From NCBI GenBank assembly GCA_030867875.1, contig JAOWCC010000441.1, positions 62,001 through 126,000 of the forward strand: a stretch of DNA of 64,000 nt, read 5' to 3'. Position numbers and translations under genes: made by a program. Positions within the stretch are counted from its first letter, which is position 1, and each line of letters opens with the position of its first letter. Source of the stretch: Actinernus sp. WN-2022 (lineage: Eukaryota > Cnidaria > Anthozoa > Actiniaria > Actinernidae). Positions 18,338 to 26,236 of this stretch are shown piece after piece. The notes beneath the pieces are model-generated. The model did not search any database and was not told the DNA's origin. It worked only from the letters and a program-made list of their open reading frames with translations.

Positions 18338-18979
18338 CTAAATAATATTTAACACACACCGCATTGGATACGTTCCAGAACTTATCATATTATGATTACC
18401 ATCCGTTATCCACAATCGTATGCTATTAATGTAGTCGACCTCTCTAATACTAATATTAGGTGAATTATTAGGAGTATAGGATACCTTCTCCCCTTTTTTA
18501 TTTAGTTCCAATGATGTTAATATTTGTGAATGTTCAGTTTCTTTTATGATCTGTGTTGGATCAATGAGATCGCAATGAATATATACAACATTAATCTTAG
18601 TAATCTTGATCTCGTTTCGAGACCCTATTTTTAAGCTCTTATTAATAGTAAGTAGTCTAGCTAAACTATCATTTAGTATGACATCAACTGTAGGAATGAA
18701 ATAGGCTTTACCATTTGAAATTTCTATACTGATTGGCTTATCACCAATAGAAATAGCATTACTTACAGCATTTTTAAAACTTTCTATAGTATAGTCTCCT
18801 TGGGGAATACGAAGTCTTACATTACCTTGCATATTAGAAACTATACCTTCACTCATAAGATCATATAAGTCATTATTAAAATTACAGCTAATCAGTGAAA
18901 TGTACCTCTTAACTTCAATTGGATACTTGAGATATGTGGTCTCATCACATTTTGTCTTTTCAATATATAATACTACCAT
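18338..18979 (-). CDS. Virion-like (penton/fibre-type) protein, single unit (B)
   Basis: 213 residues. One beta-rich unit (RYISLISCNFNNDLYDL, IPQGDYTIESFKNAV, LNDSLARLLTINKSLK) is followed by a C-terminal domain with VYIHCDLIDPTQIIKE, SQILTSLELN and SIRLWITDGNHNMISSG-x-YPMRCVL. The same two-part plan occurs in A (37787-38455) and C (62022-62681). I assign it to structural proteins because this pattern is familiar from Polinton-type capsid gene clusters. The exact role (penton, fibre, minor capsid) is not shown by the sequence. Confidence 0.75.
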   Translation of the reverse strand: MVVLYIEKTKCDETTYLKYPIEVKRYISLISCNFNNDLYDLMSEGIVSNMQGNVRLRIPQGDYTIESFKNAVSNAISIGDKPISIEISNGKAYFIPTVDVILNDSLARLLTINKSLKIGSRNEIKITKINVVYIHCDLIDPTQIIKETEHSQILTSLELNKKGEKVSYTPNNSPNISIREVDYINSIRLWITDGNHNMISSGTYPMRCVLNII

Positions 18980-18992
18980 TATACTATACAGT

Positions 18993-19934
18993 CTATCTTT
19001 TATTTTTATATCTTTCTACAAAATAAACAACTACAGCTACAATAAGGAGCCATGCATTTTTAGCCAAAAAGCTAATCACTTCACCAGCTGTTCTAAAAAT
19101 AAAGGATGCAATTGCTCCAATCATTCCAGGCAATAATTCACCTAATTTCTTTCCAATAGTTTTCAAACCATTTCCAATACCTTTTGCAACAGATGATAGT
19201 CCACTTGTTAGGCTATTAACGATTACTCCAATAACAACCCCAACAGCTGTTAGAATAGAAACGACAGTAAAACCATATTTTTTGAATATAGCTTTTATAC
19301 GATCTCTTAGAGACATGCGCCCTTCTATTACTTCGTTCACGTGCTCCATCTGTTCTATCTCATCTTCTTTTTCCATAATCTGTTCTCGAAGTGATCTATC
19401 TAACCTTTCTATAACATCTTCACTTTTGATTTGAGAAATATTATCCATCTCCTTTTTTAACTGTTCGACTTTTTCTCGTTGATTTTTGATAGCTTCTTCA
19501 TTATTTTGAATGATTTCTTCAGCAGGTGGGCCAAGACTTATTGTAATTGTTTTAAGTACTTTTCCATTTATTTCGCCTGCTGTATTAAATAAGTTATACC
19601 ATTTTCCATTTAGTCTCTTACTTCTTACCATGACTCTATCATGTTCATCAATAGTAGCAAAGAACTTCGCTTTACTTGGGTTGAAACTAGGAAACTTATC
19701 TTGAATCCTTTCCATAGCGATACTCATTCTATTTTCTCTAATAATTAGTGGTATAGTGTCATCTATGCCTTCTATGAATGATGTTTCTTCAGTGGTGTGG
19801 GTATGAGGTTTGTTATGAGTTGATGTCATTTGAGTCATTTCATAACCAATATTATCATCATCATAACCATCATTATCGTGACCAAAAGGATTCTTATCAT
19901 CTGGAATTTCTTCTGTTGGACCAACTTCCACCAT
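18993..19934 (-). CDS. Coiled-coil protein with amphipathic and membrane C-terminus (B)
   Basis: 313 residues. An acidic N-terminus with D-rich runs is followed by a 60-residue coiled coil around 170-230. The conserved tail is MSLRDRIKAIFKKYGFTV, a hydrophobic segment VVSILTAVGVVIGVIV, a Gly/Lys amphipathic stretch (GIGNGLKTIGKKLGELLPGMIG) and a last membrane segment ending VYFVERYKNKR. Element A has a close homologue (35069-36097). Its place among virion genes and its tail suggest a membrane-active virion component; no catalytic motif is visible. Confidence 0.78.
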   Translation of the reverse strand: MVEVGPTEEIPDDKNPFGHDNDGYDDDNIGYEMTQMTSTHNKPHTHTTEETSFIEGIDDTIPLIIRENRMSIAMERIQDKFPSFNPSKAKFFATIDEHDRVMVRSKRLNGKWYNLFNTAGEINGKVLKTITISLGPPAEEIIQNNEEAIKNQREKVEQLKKEMDNISQIKSEDVIERLDRSLREQIMEKEDEIEQMEHVNEVIEGRMSLRDRIKAIFKKYGFTVVSILTAVGVVIGVIVNSLTSGLSSVAKGIGNGLKTIGKKLGELLPGMIGAIASFIFRTAGEVISFLAKNAWLLIVAVVVYFVERYKNKR

Positions 19935-19961
19935 CTTATGATTTATAGTGTGGGTTATCTT

Positions 19962-20372
19962 TTATACCAATTTAGTAGCTATATATGTTATAGCCATAAT
20001 ACCACCTCCCACATATGCCATTTCATATTGTTTCTGATTATTACTTGGTTTATAATAGTTAGATAATTGTGGTTCATTCAAATTGAAATCTGGGTGTGTT
20101 TGAGCATATAGTCTAAAAGCGTTGTCAGTCTCTTTGTCATTATCATCTGCGTGGATTTTGTTTTGATATTTTTCTGATAACCAATCTTGATATCCTTGTC
20201 TTCTTTTCTGCCACTTACCCATATCGCGTTGATATTTTTCTAGAGCCTTGTCATGTCTAATTCGTTCTTCATCTGAATTGTTACCTGATAGGTACTTCGC
20301 TAGATACGATCCTCCCACGAATGTCGTTGCATTTAAAATAGCTCCACCAATCATTATTGCTATAGTTGCCAT
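19962..20372 (-). CDS. Small membrane protein with two terminal hydrophobic segments (B)
   Basis: 136 residues. An N-terminal hydrophobic segment (IAIMIGGAILNATTFVGGSYLA), a charged helix (ERIRHDKALEKYQRDMGKWQ), the motif NYYKPSNNQKQYEMAYVGGG and a C-terminal hydrophobic segment. The element A homologue is the gene split by B. First of four small genes that keep the same order in A and B. Function unknown. Confidence 0.75.
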   Translation of the reverse strand: MATIAIMIGGAILNATTFVGGSYLAKYLSGNNSDEERIRHDKALEKYQRDMGKWQKRRQGYQDWLSEKYQNKIHADDNDKETDNAFRLYAQTHPDFNLNEPQLSNYYKPSNNQKQYEMAYVGGGIMAITYIATKLV

Positions 20373-20393
20373 ACTATACTATATGTACATTTG

Positions 20394-20615
20394 TTAAAGT
20401 GACTTTGGTAATATCTTCTTATCTTCGAGATACTCTTTCAGATACATACTTCCAGATAAGACTAAGACCCACTTACCATAATTCGTGATACTTGATGAGG
20501 GGTCATTTAGGAATGATTCTTTCATCATCTTTTTGCTTAGATAACCAACACCAGCTGAAAGTCCAACTACGACAGCAGCATCTGTAAATGTTTTAACAAG
20601 TTTATTTTCTACCAT
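20394..20615 (-). CDS. Small conserved membrane protein (B)
   Basis: 73 residues from the ATG at 20615. I prefer it over the upstream in-frame ATG at 20636 because A's homologue (31687-31896) starts at the equivalent place. Two hydrophobic segments (DAAVVVGLSAGVGYL and YGKWVLVLSGSMYL) flank a KKMMKESFLNDPSSSITNY motif that is nearly identical in A. Function unknown; order between neighbours is conserved. Confidence 0.75.
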   Translation of the reverse strand: MVENKLVKTFTDAAVVVGLSAGVGYLSKKMMKESFLNDPSSSITNYGKWVLVLSGSMYLKEYLEDKKILPKSL

Positions 20616-20653
20616 GATACTTACATATCTTACCATAGGTTTAAATCAATTCA

Positions 20654-20992
20654 CTACATACCTATATTATGAATGGACGACTTTGTAGATGGTTTTATTT
20701 CTTCTATTACGTTAGGTTCTCCAACTTTATTATTCCTATATCTAAAATACAAGTCTGTAGCAGTTAGGCCAATACCAACTATTGTTAATACTGTTGTAAA
20801 CGATAACTCAGGTACGTATGACTTAGGATCCACCTCATCCATACTTACCTCTTTCTTAGCTTTCTTACGGTATTCTGCTAACTTCTTTCCAGCTTCGACC
20901 TTCTTAGGATCTTTCGGAGTTCGTTTTTTATTTTCTACCTCCTTAGTAATTTGTTCGATATAATCATCATCAAATATCTTATCGTTCGACAT
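20654..20992 (-). CDS. Small conserved single-span protein (B)
   Basis: 112 residues. A basic N-terminal half with a K-D-P-K-K-V-x-A-G-K motif precedes one hydrophobic segment near 70-88 (FTTVLTIVGIGLTATDLYF) and an R-Y-R-N tail. The A homologue is 31932-32285, with the same DPKRVAAGKA motif and a Y-Y-Q-Y-R-R tail. Function unknown. Confidence 0.72.
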   Translation of the reverse strand: MSNDKIFDDDYIEQITKEVENKKRTPKDPKKVEAGKKLAEYRKKAKKEVSMDEVDPKSYVPELSFTTVLTIVGIGLTATDLYFRYRNNKVGEPNVIEEIKPSTKSSIHNIGM

Positions 20993-21016
20993 ATTATAAA
21001 TAATATGTTTTAATGT

Positions 21017-21532
21017 TTAAACCAATTTGCTCTCAGTAGGAATCTTAACATGTTTTGCTATTTGAAGTAAGCCACTTGCTAGAGCTACTATTCTACCCCC
21101 CTTCAATACTAAATATCCAGCAGCATTTGATAGTTCTTGTTTGACTAATTCATTGGTTTGTAAATCATTGCACAATTCTTCATTATTATCTATAGTAACC
21201 ATGTGGGAGATTATTTCCACAGTAGCTTTTATAGCGGTATCTACTAAGCCATTAGTAACTTTATTACCAACTATGACTTGATATCTATTATAATACTTCT
21301 CGACATCTTTTACTGACAACTTCTTAACGTCACCAAGACTCATATTGACTCCAACGAATTCATTGATAGTTCCCAATACTGCTAGGATTGCTAAGGATTC
21401 CCTTTTATCATCTATGTCTGTTGGGATTACTGCTGGCTCCTTCTTGAATCTTACCTTCTTCTCTTTTGGAGCTTTTATTGGTTGGATATCTTCTTCATTA
21501 ACATCGATATACTCTTCAATGATTGATTCCAT
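21017..21532 (-). CDS. Conserved helical protein of the small-gene block (B)
   Basis: 171 residues. After a polar N-terminus come ESLAILAVLGTINEFVGVNMSLGDVKKLSVKDVEKYYNRYQ-type sequence and a C-terminal A-G-x-L-V-L-K-G-G-R-I-V-A-L-A-S segment. Element A's 150-residue protein (32740-33192) shares all of this. The sequence L-G-x-x-x-E-x-x-G-x-N-x-S-L looks like a helical interaction domain; no enzyme motif. Function unknown. Confidence 0.72.
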   Translation of the reverse strand: MESIIEEYIDVNEEDIQPIKAPKEKKVRFKKEPAVIPTDIDDKRESLAILAVLGTINEFVGVNMSLGDVKKLSVKDVEKYYNRYQVIVGNKVTNGLVDTAIKATVEIISHMVTIDNNEELCNDLQTNELVKQELSNAAGYLVLKGGRIVALASGLLQIAKHVKIPTESKLV

Positions 21533-21579
21533 ATATTATAATTGTCAACTATCGTTTATGTATCCAATGAGTAAGATCC

Positions 21580-22320
21580 TTATCCAACGATTAAGATGAA
21601 ATCCGCGTAGTTGCTAAGCAGGAGAATTGAAATGTAACTAAATGCATCGTCAATTTGCTTTGCAGTTGTTGCTCCAGTAATTATAATGGAACCACTTGTG
21701 AATACGAAAATGGATGTCTGCTTTCCTGCATCGTTATCGAGCTTTATATTAACACATGCATGCCTGTCAAGATTTAAGAATACCTCTACGTCTCTTTCCA
21801 CTAGGTAATCGCGTAGTCTTTGCCTATCTATTGGGAATCCAATATTCATCAAGCAATTGATCATGCTGATCTTAAAATCGTAGACATTGTTAATGTTTAA
21901 AAGTTTTGGACAATTGACAAAAGGTTTCTTTCTCAATTCTATACACATTTTATTAAGAGCTTCAATAGTACCATCGATACTTTTACAACCTGTCATCTGT
22001 ATTGATCCATTATTGAACAACTTCATATTTATATATTTATCATCATAATTTGATTTTATGATAATGGTTATTTGATTTAGGAAACTCTTCTTAACCTTTT
22101 TCTTTTTATTCAGTAAGGATCTCACTTGCTGAATACCTTTGTTGTTATAGTTGATGGAAACTATGGCATCCTTATTCAACTTTAGATATCTATATATATT
22201 CTCAGTATTGAATTTTACATTGAACTTGCACACTATTGTCATTGTACTTATGCTCAATTTATCATCTATAGTATCTAAACTTAGGAGGGAGTTTAACTCT
22301 TCTATTTTATTGATAGCCAT
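21580..22320 (-). CDS. TBP-like (TATA-binding) protein (element B)
   Basis: 246 residues arranged as two imperfect TBP-type repeats. Repeat 1 (about 25-135) has STMTIVCKFN at its start and MKLFNNGSIQMTGCKSIDGTIEAL at its end. Repeat 2 (about 145-240) has KISMINCLMNIGF, LRDYLVERDVEVFLN, VNIKLDN and SIFVFTSGSIIITGATTAKQIDDAFSYI. The S/N-G-S-I-x-x-T-G-x(K/T) signature in each half is that of TBP and of the divergent TBP-like proteins of nucleocytoplasmic large DNA viruses. With B's TFIIB it suggests an element-specific promoter-recognition pair. A has no counterpart; C is incomplete. Confidence 0.82.
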   Translation of the reverse strand: MAINKIEELNSLLSLDTIDDKLSISTMTIVCKFNVKFNTENIYRYLKLNKDAIVSINYNNKGIQQVRSLLNKKKKVKKSFLNQITIIIKSNYDDKYINMKLFNNGSIQMTGCKSIDGTIEALNKMCIELRKKPFVNCPKLLNINNVYDFKISMINCLMNIGFPIDRQRLRDYLVERDVEVFLNLDRHACVNIKLDNDAGKQTSIFVFTSGSIIITGATTAKQIDDAFSYISILLLSNYADFILIVG

Positions 22321-22380
22321 CTCTACGGTGAGAGATGGCTATAAAGAAAATAGAAGAGTTAAACTCCCTCATACTATTTG
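22266..22380. terminator. Long hairpin between the BRO and TBP-like genes
   Basis: A ~50-bp stretch covering the first codons of the TBP-like gene is repeated in inverse orientation just upstream (22325-22374), with a six-base ACGGTG-type loop. It lies immediately downstream of the BRO gene stop (22390). It could be an end-of-transcript hairpin for BRO, or a copying accident of the TBP-like start. Confidence 0.55.
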
Positions 22381-22389
22381 AGAGGAGCC

Positions 22390-23325
22390 TTAGTTCATAC
22401 TTATTCTGTGGAAGTACTTTTTATGATTTCTTAGTGTTTCACTTGTGCAGAATTTCCTATTACAATATTTACATCTTATTCTAATATCTTTTAGATAATC
22501 ATTTAGCTCTTTTATTATTAGATCGTAATCATTTGATACTAAACACTTGAACTCATTCTCTTCATACTTCTCTAATAAGTTCTTTTGTGCATTAGATAGG
22601 ACACCATTACCAGTAGGGGTTTTAAATTCGATGCATAAACCTTTGTAAGTTTTGTGACAATTATTTATTATAATGTCTGGTTGCCCTTTCATATATCCTT
22701 TCTTATAAGAATCAATTCGCTTAGTTGAACTATCTTGTAATTCACCCAATCCAGCTGTCATTATGACATTAGGATAGAATCGTCTAATATAACTAACTAC
22801 TTTTGTGTGCAGGTCATACTCATCTTCTATCTTGAATGTTAGTGTGTTGGGATTGTCAAACATCTTATAATATCCATACTTTCTGATAGATGGTAATACT
22901 TTAGAGAATACCCAATCTTGGAACACCTTAGCTGAATCTAATTTAGATCCAAAGATGAGGGAGTATAAGCCAGGTTCTTTTATGAATATCGTATGTGGTT
23001 GCACATTATACAAGGGAGTCGTGAAACGCGACCCCCTTTGAAGGGGGCCCTGGAATGGGGCACCCTTTGAATTGTTCAAGGGGTACGTGAAACGCGCACC
23101 CCTTTGAGGGTACGTGAAACGCGCACCTTGCAACTTCCTATACTCTATTCTGTATTTTTCATCCACATGATTTGAAACGGCATCCGCAGTGTTTTTATAA
23201 CCTAGTGCTCTAGCAATATCTATACCTTTAAAATAAACGTTCTGCTTACTGTCTATGAAAGCATTGATAGACATATTAAGTTCAACATTTTCGTATCTCT
23301 TGATTACTAGCGACATTATAATCAT
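22390..23325 (-). CDS. BRO-N / VRR-NUC-like nuclease / zinc-finger fusion (B)
   Basis: 311 residues. Residues ~10-140 form a BRO-N domain (YFKGIDIARALGYKN, then HTIFIKEPGLYSLIF-x-S-K and FQDWVFSKVLPSIRKYGYY), which binds DNA in viral BRO proteins. Residues ~160-275 read as a PD-(D/E)xK VRR-NUC-like nuclease: KGYMKGQPDIIINN, YKGLCIEFKTPTGNGVLS-x-AQ. A single C2H2 finger (CKYCNRKFC...H...H) ends it at about 285-305. Inside the BRO domain, residues ~67-98 are a GC-rich in-frame insertion of repeated R-F-T-x-P motifs. Not found in A or in the visible part of C. Confidence 0.82.
   Translation of the reverse strand: MIIMSLVIKRYENVELNMSINAFIDSKQNVYFKGIDIARALGYKNTADAVSNHVDEKYRIEYRKLQGARFTYPQRGARFTYPLNNSKGAPFQGPLQRGSRFTTPLYNVQPHTIFIKEPGLYSLIFGSKLDSAKVFQDWVFSKVLPSIRKYGYYKMFDNPNTLTFKIEDEYDLHTKVVSYIRRFYPNVIMTAGLGELQDSSTKRIDSYKKGYMKGQPDIIINNCHKTYKGLCIEFKTPTGNGVLSNAQKNLLEKYEENEFKCLVSNDYDLIIKELNDYLKDIRIRCKYCNRKFCTSETLRNHKKYFHRISMN
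23010..23126. repeat. GC-rich in-frame repeat inserted in the BRO gene
   Basis: Three copies of a GTRCGTGAAACGCG-type motif alternate with CCCCTTTGA/AAGGGG stretches that can pair. The block is much richer in GC than the surrounding gene, contains no stop in the BRO frame, and interrupts the conserved BRO-N alignment. It looks like a small palindromic repeat that invaded the gene without breaking it. Confidence 0.6.
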
Positions 23326-23330
23326 ATGTG

Positions 23331-23978
23331 TTAACTACCCTTTAAGTCTATTGCATTAGGTATCTCAAGATAACATTGAAATGGATATCGTAAGCAAAAA
23401 CATATCCTAGAATACTTTTCAGACTTTAGTAGCTTTACGAATTTCTTACGATCTTCATTATCCATGTCTCCTCCACACTCTTCAAATAATGTTTTAGTTG
23501 CCGTTTGACATGAACTATGAAATGCTACGACGCAAGCTACGTTTTCACGAAATGGTTTAGCTATTGAGGTTAGTTGTTGAGTTAGTACCCAAACGGATAT
23601 TCCTTCATGTCTACCTGAAAACCCTAGATTAATGAACTTATTGGATCTCTGTTTTAGATCTTTACTAAAGGCACAATCATCTAATATTATTAATGTATTA
23701 GTACCTGTAAATAATTGTTGGCAATATGATAGTAAATCATTTATCTCATCTACGTTACTTGCATCAGGTGATAAAACGATAAATCTAGGATCACCTTTTG
23801 CAAATCCATGATATGTCTTATTATTTATGTACGTTGGGCAAAATAGTACTATGTATTCGAATATATAACGAAAGGATCCTCTAAGAAGATCTATTAAATA
23901 TTTCGTCTTTCCACATTCCGTTGGTCCTGTAATGATACAGTGGAAAGGTGTCTTGTCATTCAATTTTTCCATATACAT
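23331..23978 (-). CDS. ATPase: FtsK/HerA-type genome-packaging ATPase (B)
   Basis: 215 residues, the usual length of Polinton packaging ATPases (A32-like). Walker A GPTECGKT is at residues 18-25. Walker B TLIILDDC is near 93-100 and is followed by the sensor-like WVLTQQLTSIAKPFRENV stretch. It would drive the element's DNA into preformed capsids. It sits 18 bp after the capsid gene on the same strand, as in element A. Confidence 0.93.
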   Translation of the reverse strand: MYMEKLNDKTPFHCIITGPTECGKTKYLIDLLRGSFRYIFEYIVLFCPTYINNKTYHGFAKGDPRFIVLSPDASNVDEINDLLSYCQQLFTGTNTLIILDDCAFSKDLKQRSNKFINLGFSGRHEGISVWVLTQQLTSIAKPFRENVACVVAFHSSCQTATKTLFEECGGDMDNEDRKKFVKLLKSEKYSRICFCLRYPFQCYLEIPNAIDLKGS

Positions 23979-23996
23979 ATATTAATACTCAATCTC

Positions 23997-25235
23997 TTAA
24001 TACATAATCGATTGGAGTTCGTTATTCATAAGAGTGAATAGAGCATCAGCCACTACGAACATGTAACAGGTAACTGCAGAAGATCCAGACTTTCTCCTAA
24101 TCTCTAGTCTTACACCATCTCGTGTGTTATTCAGTGTCAATCCTCCTCCATGAACATCATTATCTGCGAAAGTTCTCAAATCAACCCACAATGCAAACTT
24201 ATCACTAGCATAGAAGTCATTTTGTTTTACGCCTTCTAATCCTGGAAAGCGTTTCCTTATAGAATCCCACAGATCTGATGGTAGCATACCTTTTGAGTAT
24301 AGGCGATTTGGCATTCCATCAATATCGATAATCACAGATGTAATCTTTGGGTTAGCAAACTTTTCAGAATCTCTTGTACCAACAGTATAGGCTTCCGTGA
24401 ACAAGAATAATACTCCTGTCATAGACCTACGTGGTAAATTAATATGTTCATTGATAACGAGATCCGTTGTCTTGATATTGAATGTCTTATATAGAATTAT
24501 ATTCTCATAGAAGAAGCCTCTACCTCCTCGATACGTTGATGCGGCCTCACCTGCAAGTAATTCACTTGAAATACATGAATACTCCATTTCTATATTCGTA
24601 AGCCCATAGTTAGGAGGTATCGTAGTATCTGAATATACTAATACTTCTGCAACTGGGGCTAGCGTAATCTCAAATATTAGTGGATGAGGTAGTGCCTTTG
24701 GATAGAATACTCCATGATTGTTCAAAATGGAATGGTCAAGTGGGATTTTGTACTTAGTGCCGTGTATTGCTGCTAGAGCAGTATCCTTAGCAACATCAGA
24801 AGGCTTATCGCCAGCACCTGCTCGCATCTTTCTCATAGCTTCAGAAGATATGCCTTGTTTTATTCTATTTTCACGTTCTTCTGTTGATAAGTATAAATCG
24901 TGATAGGTATAGAAAAGATCATGACGTTGTGTATCCTGAATAGTTTCTCCACCAAATATTACCTTTTGTCTATATATTAGGTTCCTACCTATATTGTTCA
25001 CAAGTCTCTTATTTGCATGTCCCGTGATGACAATATCAAATAGTAGAGCTATGCTACCAGGAACAATAACGACATTCTCCGTCAATTGTGGAATATTGAC
25101 ATACAGAGTTTCTCCTGGACTTGCAGAAGATGGATTCATAGTTATACGATTTAGACTACTTTCTGCTTTCAATCCAAATGGGTGTTTATAAACATGACTG
25201 ACACTTAGCTTTTCTGAAATCGTTTGTTGCGACAT
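23997..25235 (-). CDS. MCP: Double-jelly-roll major capsid protein (B)
   Basis: 412 residues. The sequence is beta-rich throughout, with landmarks shared with A's protein: T-x-N-P-S-S-A-x-P-x-ETLYV-like start, LVPGS/VVPGSIALL, an HDLFYTYHDLYLSTEERENR-type insertion, KIPLDHSILN, GVFYP, NLPRRSMTGVLFLF, TRDSEKFANPKI and the FYASDKFALWVDLR block. The family is the hexon-like capsid protein of Polintons/adintoviruses. Neighbours (ATPase downstream, integrase divergent upstream) support it. The ATG is at 25235, 36 bp from the oppositely directed integrase ATG. Confidence 0.88.
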   Translation of the reverse strand: MSQQTISEKLSVSHVYKHPFGLKAESSLNRITMNPSSASPGETLYVNIPQLTENVVIVPGSIALLFDIVITGHANKRLVNNIGRNLIYRQKVIFGGETIQDTQRHDLFYTYHDLYLSTEERENRIKQGISSEAMRKMRAGAGDKPSDVAKDTALAAIHGTKYKIPLDHSILNNHGVFYPKALPHPLIFEITLAPVAEVLVYSDTTIPPNYGLTNIEMEYSCISSELLAGEAASTYRGGRGFFYENIILYKTFNIKTTDLVINEHINLPRRSMTGVLFLFTEAYTVGTRDSEKFANPKITSVIIDIDGMPNRLYSKGMLPSDLWDSIRKRFPGLEGVKQNDFYASDKFALWVDLRTFADNDVHGGGLTLNNTRDGVRLEIRRKSGSSAVTCYMFVVADALFTLMNNELQSIMY

Positions 25236-25271
25236 AATACTATAAGGAATAAACTATTCTCTTATTTATAT
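25236..25271. promoter_or_regulatory. Compact divergent promoter between capsid and integrase (B)
   Basis: Only 36 bp separate the two start codons. It contains TATAAGG-like and TTATATATATG-type AT boxes adjacent to each ATG, leaving almost no room for 5' UTRs. Confidence 0.5.
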
Positions 25272-26234
25272 ATGTTTAGTAAAATATATTATTCAACAAA
25301 TGGTTATTGGAAAGGATATTCAGCTATTTATAAATTAGCACAGGCTGCTGGTGTAAGTGAAGACCTTGCGAAAAAGTGGCTTGAGAAACAATCGATTTGG
25401 CAAATATACTTATCAGCTCCCACATACGTTCCAAGACCTCACTGGGATATATCGAAACCTAATCAGATCCATCAAGCTGATCTATTATTCCTTCCACATG
25501 ATACTGTCAATAGGAGAACTTATAAATATGCTTTAGTTGTTGTTGACATAGCTTCTAGATACGTTGATGCCGAACCCTTAACATCTAAGTATTCTACAGA
25601 AGTATCAAAAGCTTTTACTAAGATTTATTCTAGAAAACTAAAATGGCCCCAAACATTAATGGTAGATCCTGGAACAGAATTCATGGGTGAAATGAAAAAA
25701 CATAATATTAAAATTCGAAGAAGTGAAGCTGGTAATCATAGAGCACAATCATTAGTTGAAAGAGCTAATAGAACTATCTCTGAAAAACTATTTAGCCACC
25801 AATATGCTCAGGAAATGATAATGGAAAATGATCGATCGAGAAAGTGGGTTAAGATATTACCTGGTGTTCTGAAAACTATTAATAGTTCCGTTAGAAGAAT
25901 TACTGGTAAAGAACCTATAAAATCGATAAGCTCTAAAGAAGTCGAAAATAAAGAAGACAAATATAAAAGGCCTGTTGGATTAGACGAAAAGATATTACCA
26001 GCAGGAGTGAAGGTTAGATATTTATATGCTCCAGGAGAACTTGAAGGTGGTGATAGATATAGATCAACTGATCCAATATGGAGTTTAGATATGTATGACA
26101 TTTCACGTAGTATCATCTCTACAAATCAACCTGTCTTATACTTTTTAATAGCTGGTCCAAAACGAGGTTTCGTAAGAGAAGAATTACAAACTGTACCATA
26201 TGATACTGAACTACCACCAAACAGTGTTTTATGA
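25272..26234 (+). CDS. INT: Retroviral-type DDE integrase (element B)
   Basis: 320 residues from the ATG at 25272. A longer in-frame reading would overlap the capsid gene start and has no homology. Catalytic region: Asp in HQADLLFLPHD, Asp in MVDPGTEFMG, Glu in SLVERANRTI. The N-terminus NGYWKGYSAIYKLAQAAGV and the C-terminal YLYAPGELEGG and GFVREELQ match A's integrase. It ends 2 bp before the convergent polymerase gene. Its likely products are the TATTA duplication and the clean junctions of B. Confidence 0.95.
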   Translation: MFSKIYYSTNGYWKGYSAIYKLAQAAGVSEDLAKKWLEKQSIWQIYLSAPTYVPRPHWDISKPNQIHQADLLFLPHDTVNRRTYKYALVVVDIASRYVDAEPLTSKYSTEVSKAFTKIYSRKLKWPQTLMVDPGTEFMGEMKKHNIKIRRSEAGNHRAQSLVERANRTISEKLFSHQYAQEMIMENDRSRKWVKILPGVLKTINSSVRRITGKEPIKSISSKEVENKEDKYKRPVGLDEKILPAGVKVRYLYAPGELEGGDRYRSTDPIWSLDMYDISRSIISTNQPVLYFLIAGPKRGFVREELQTVPYDTELPPNSVL

Positions 26235-26236
26235 GC

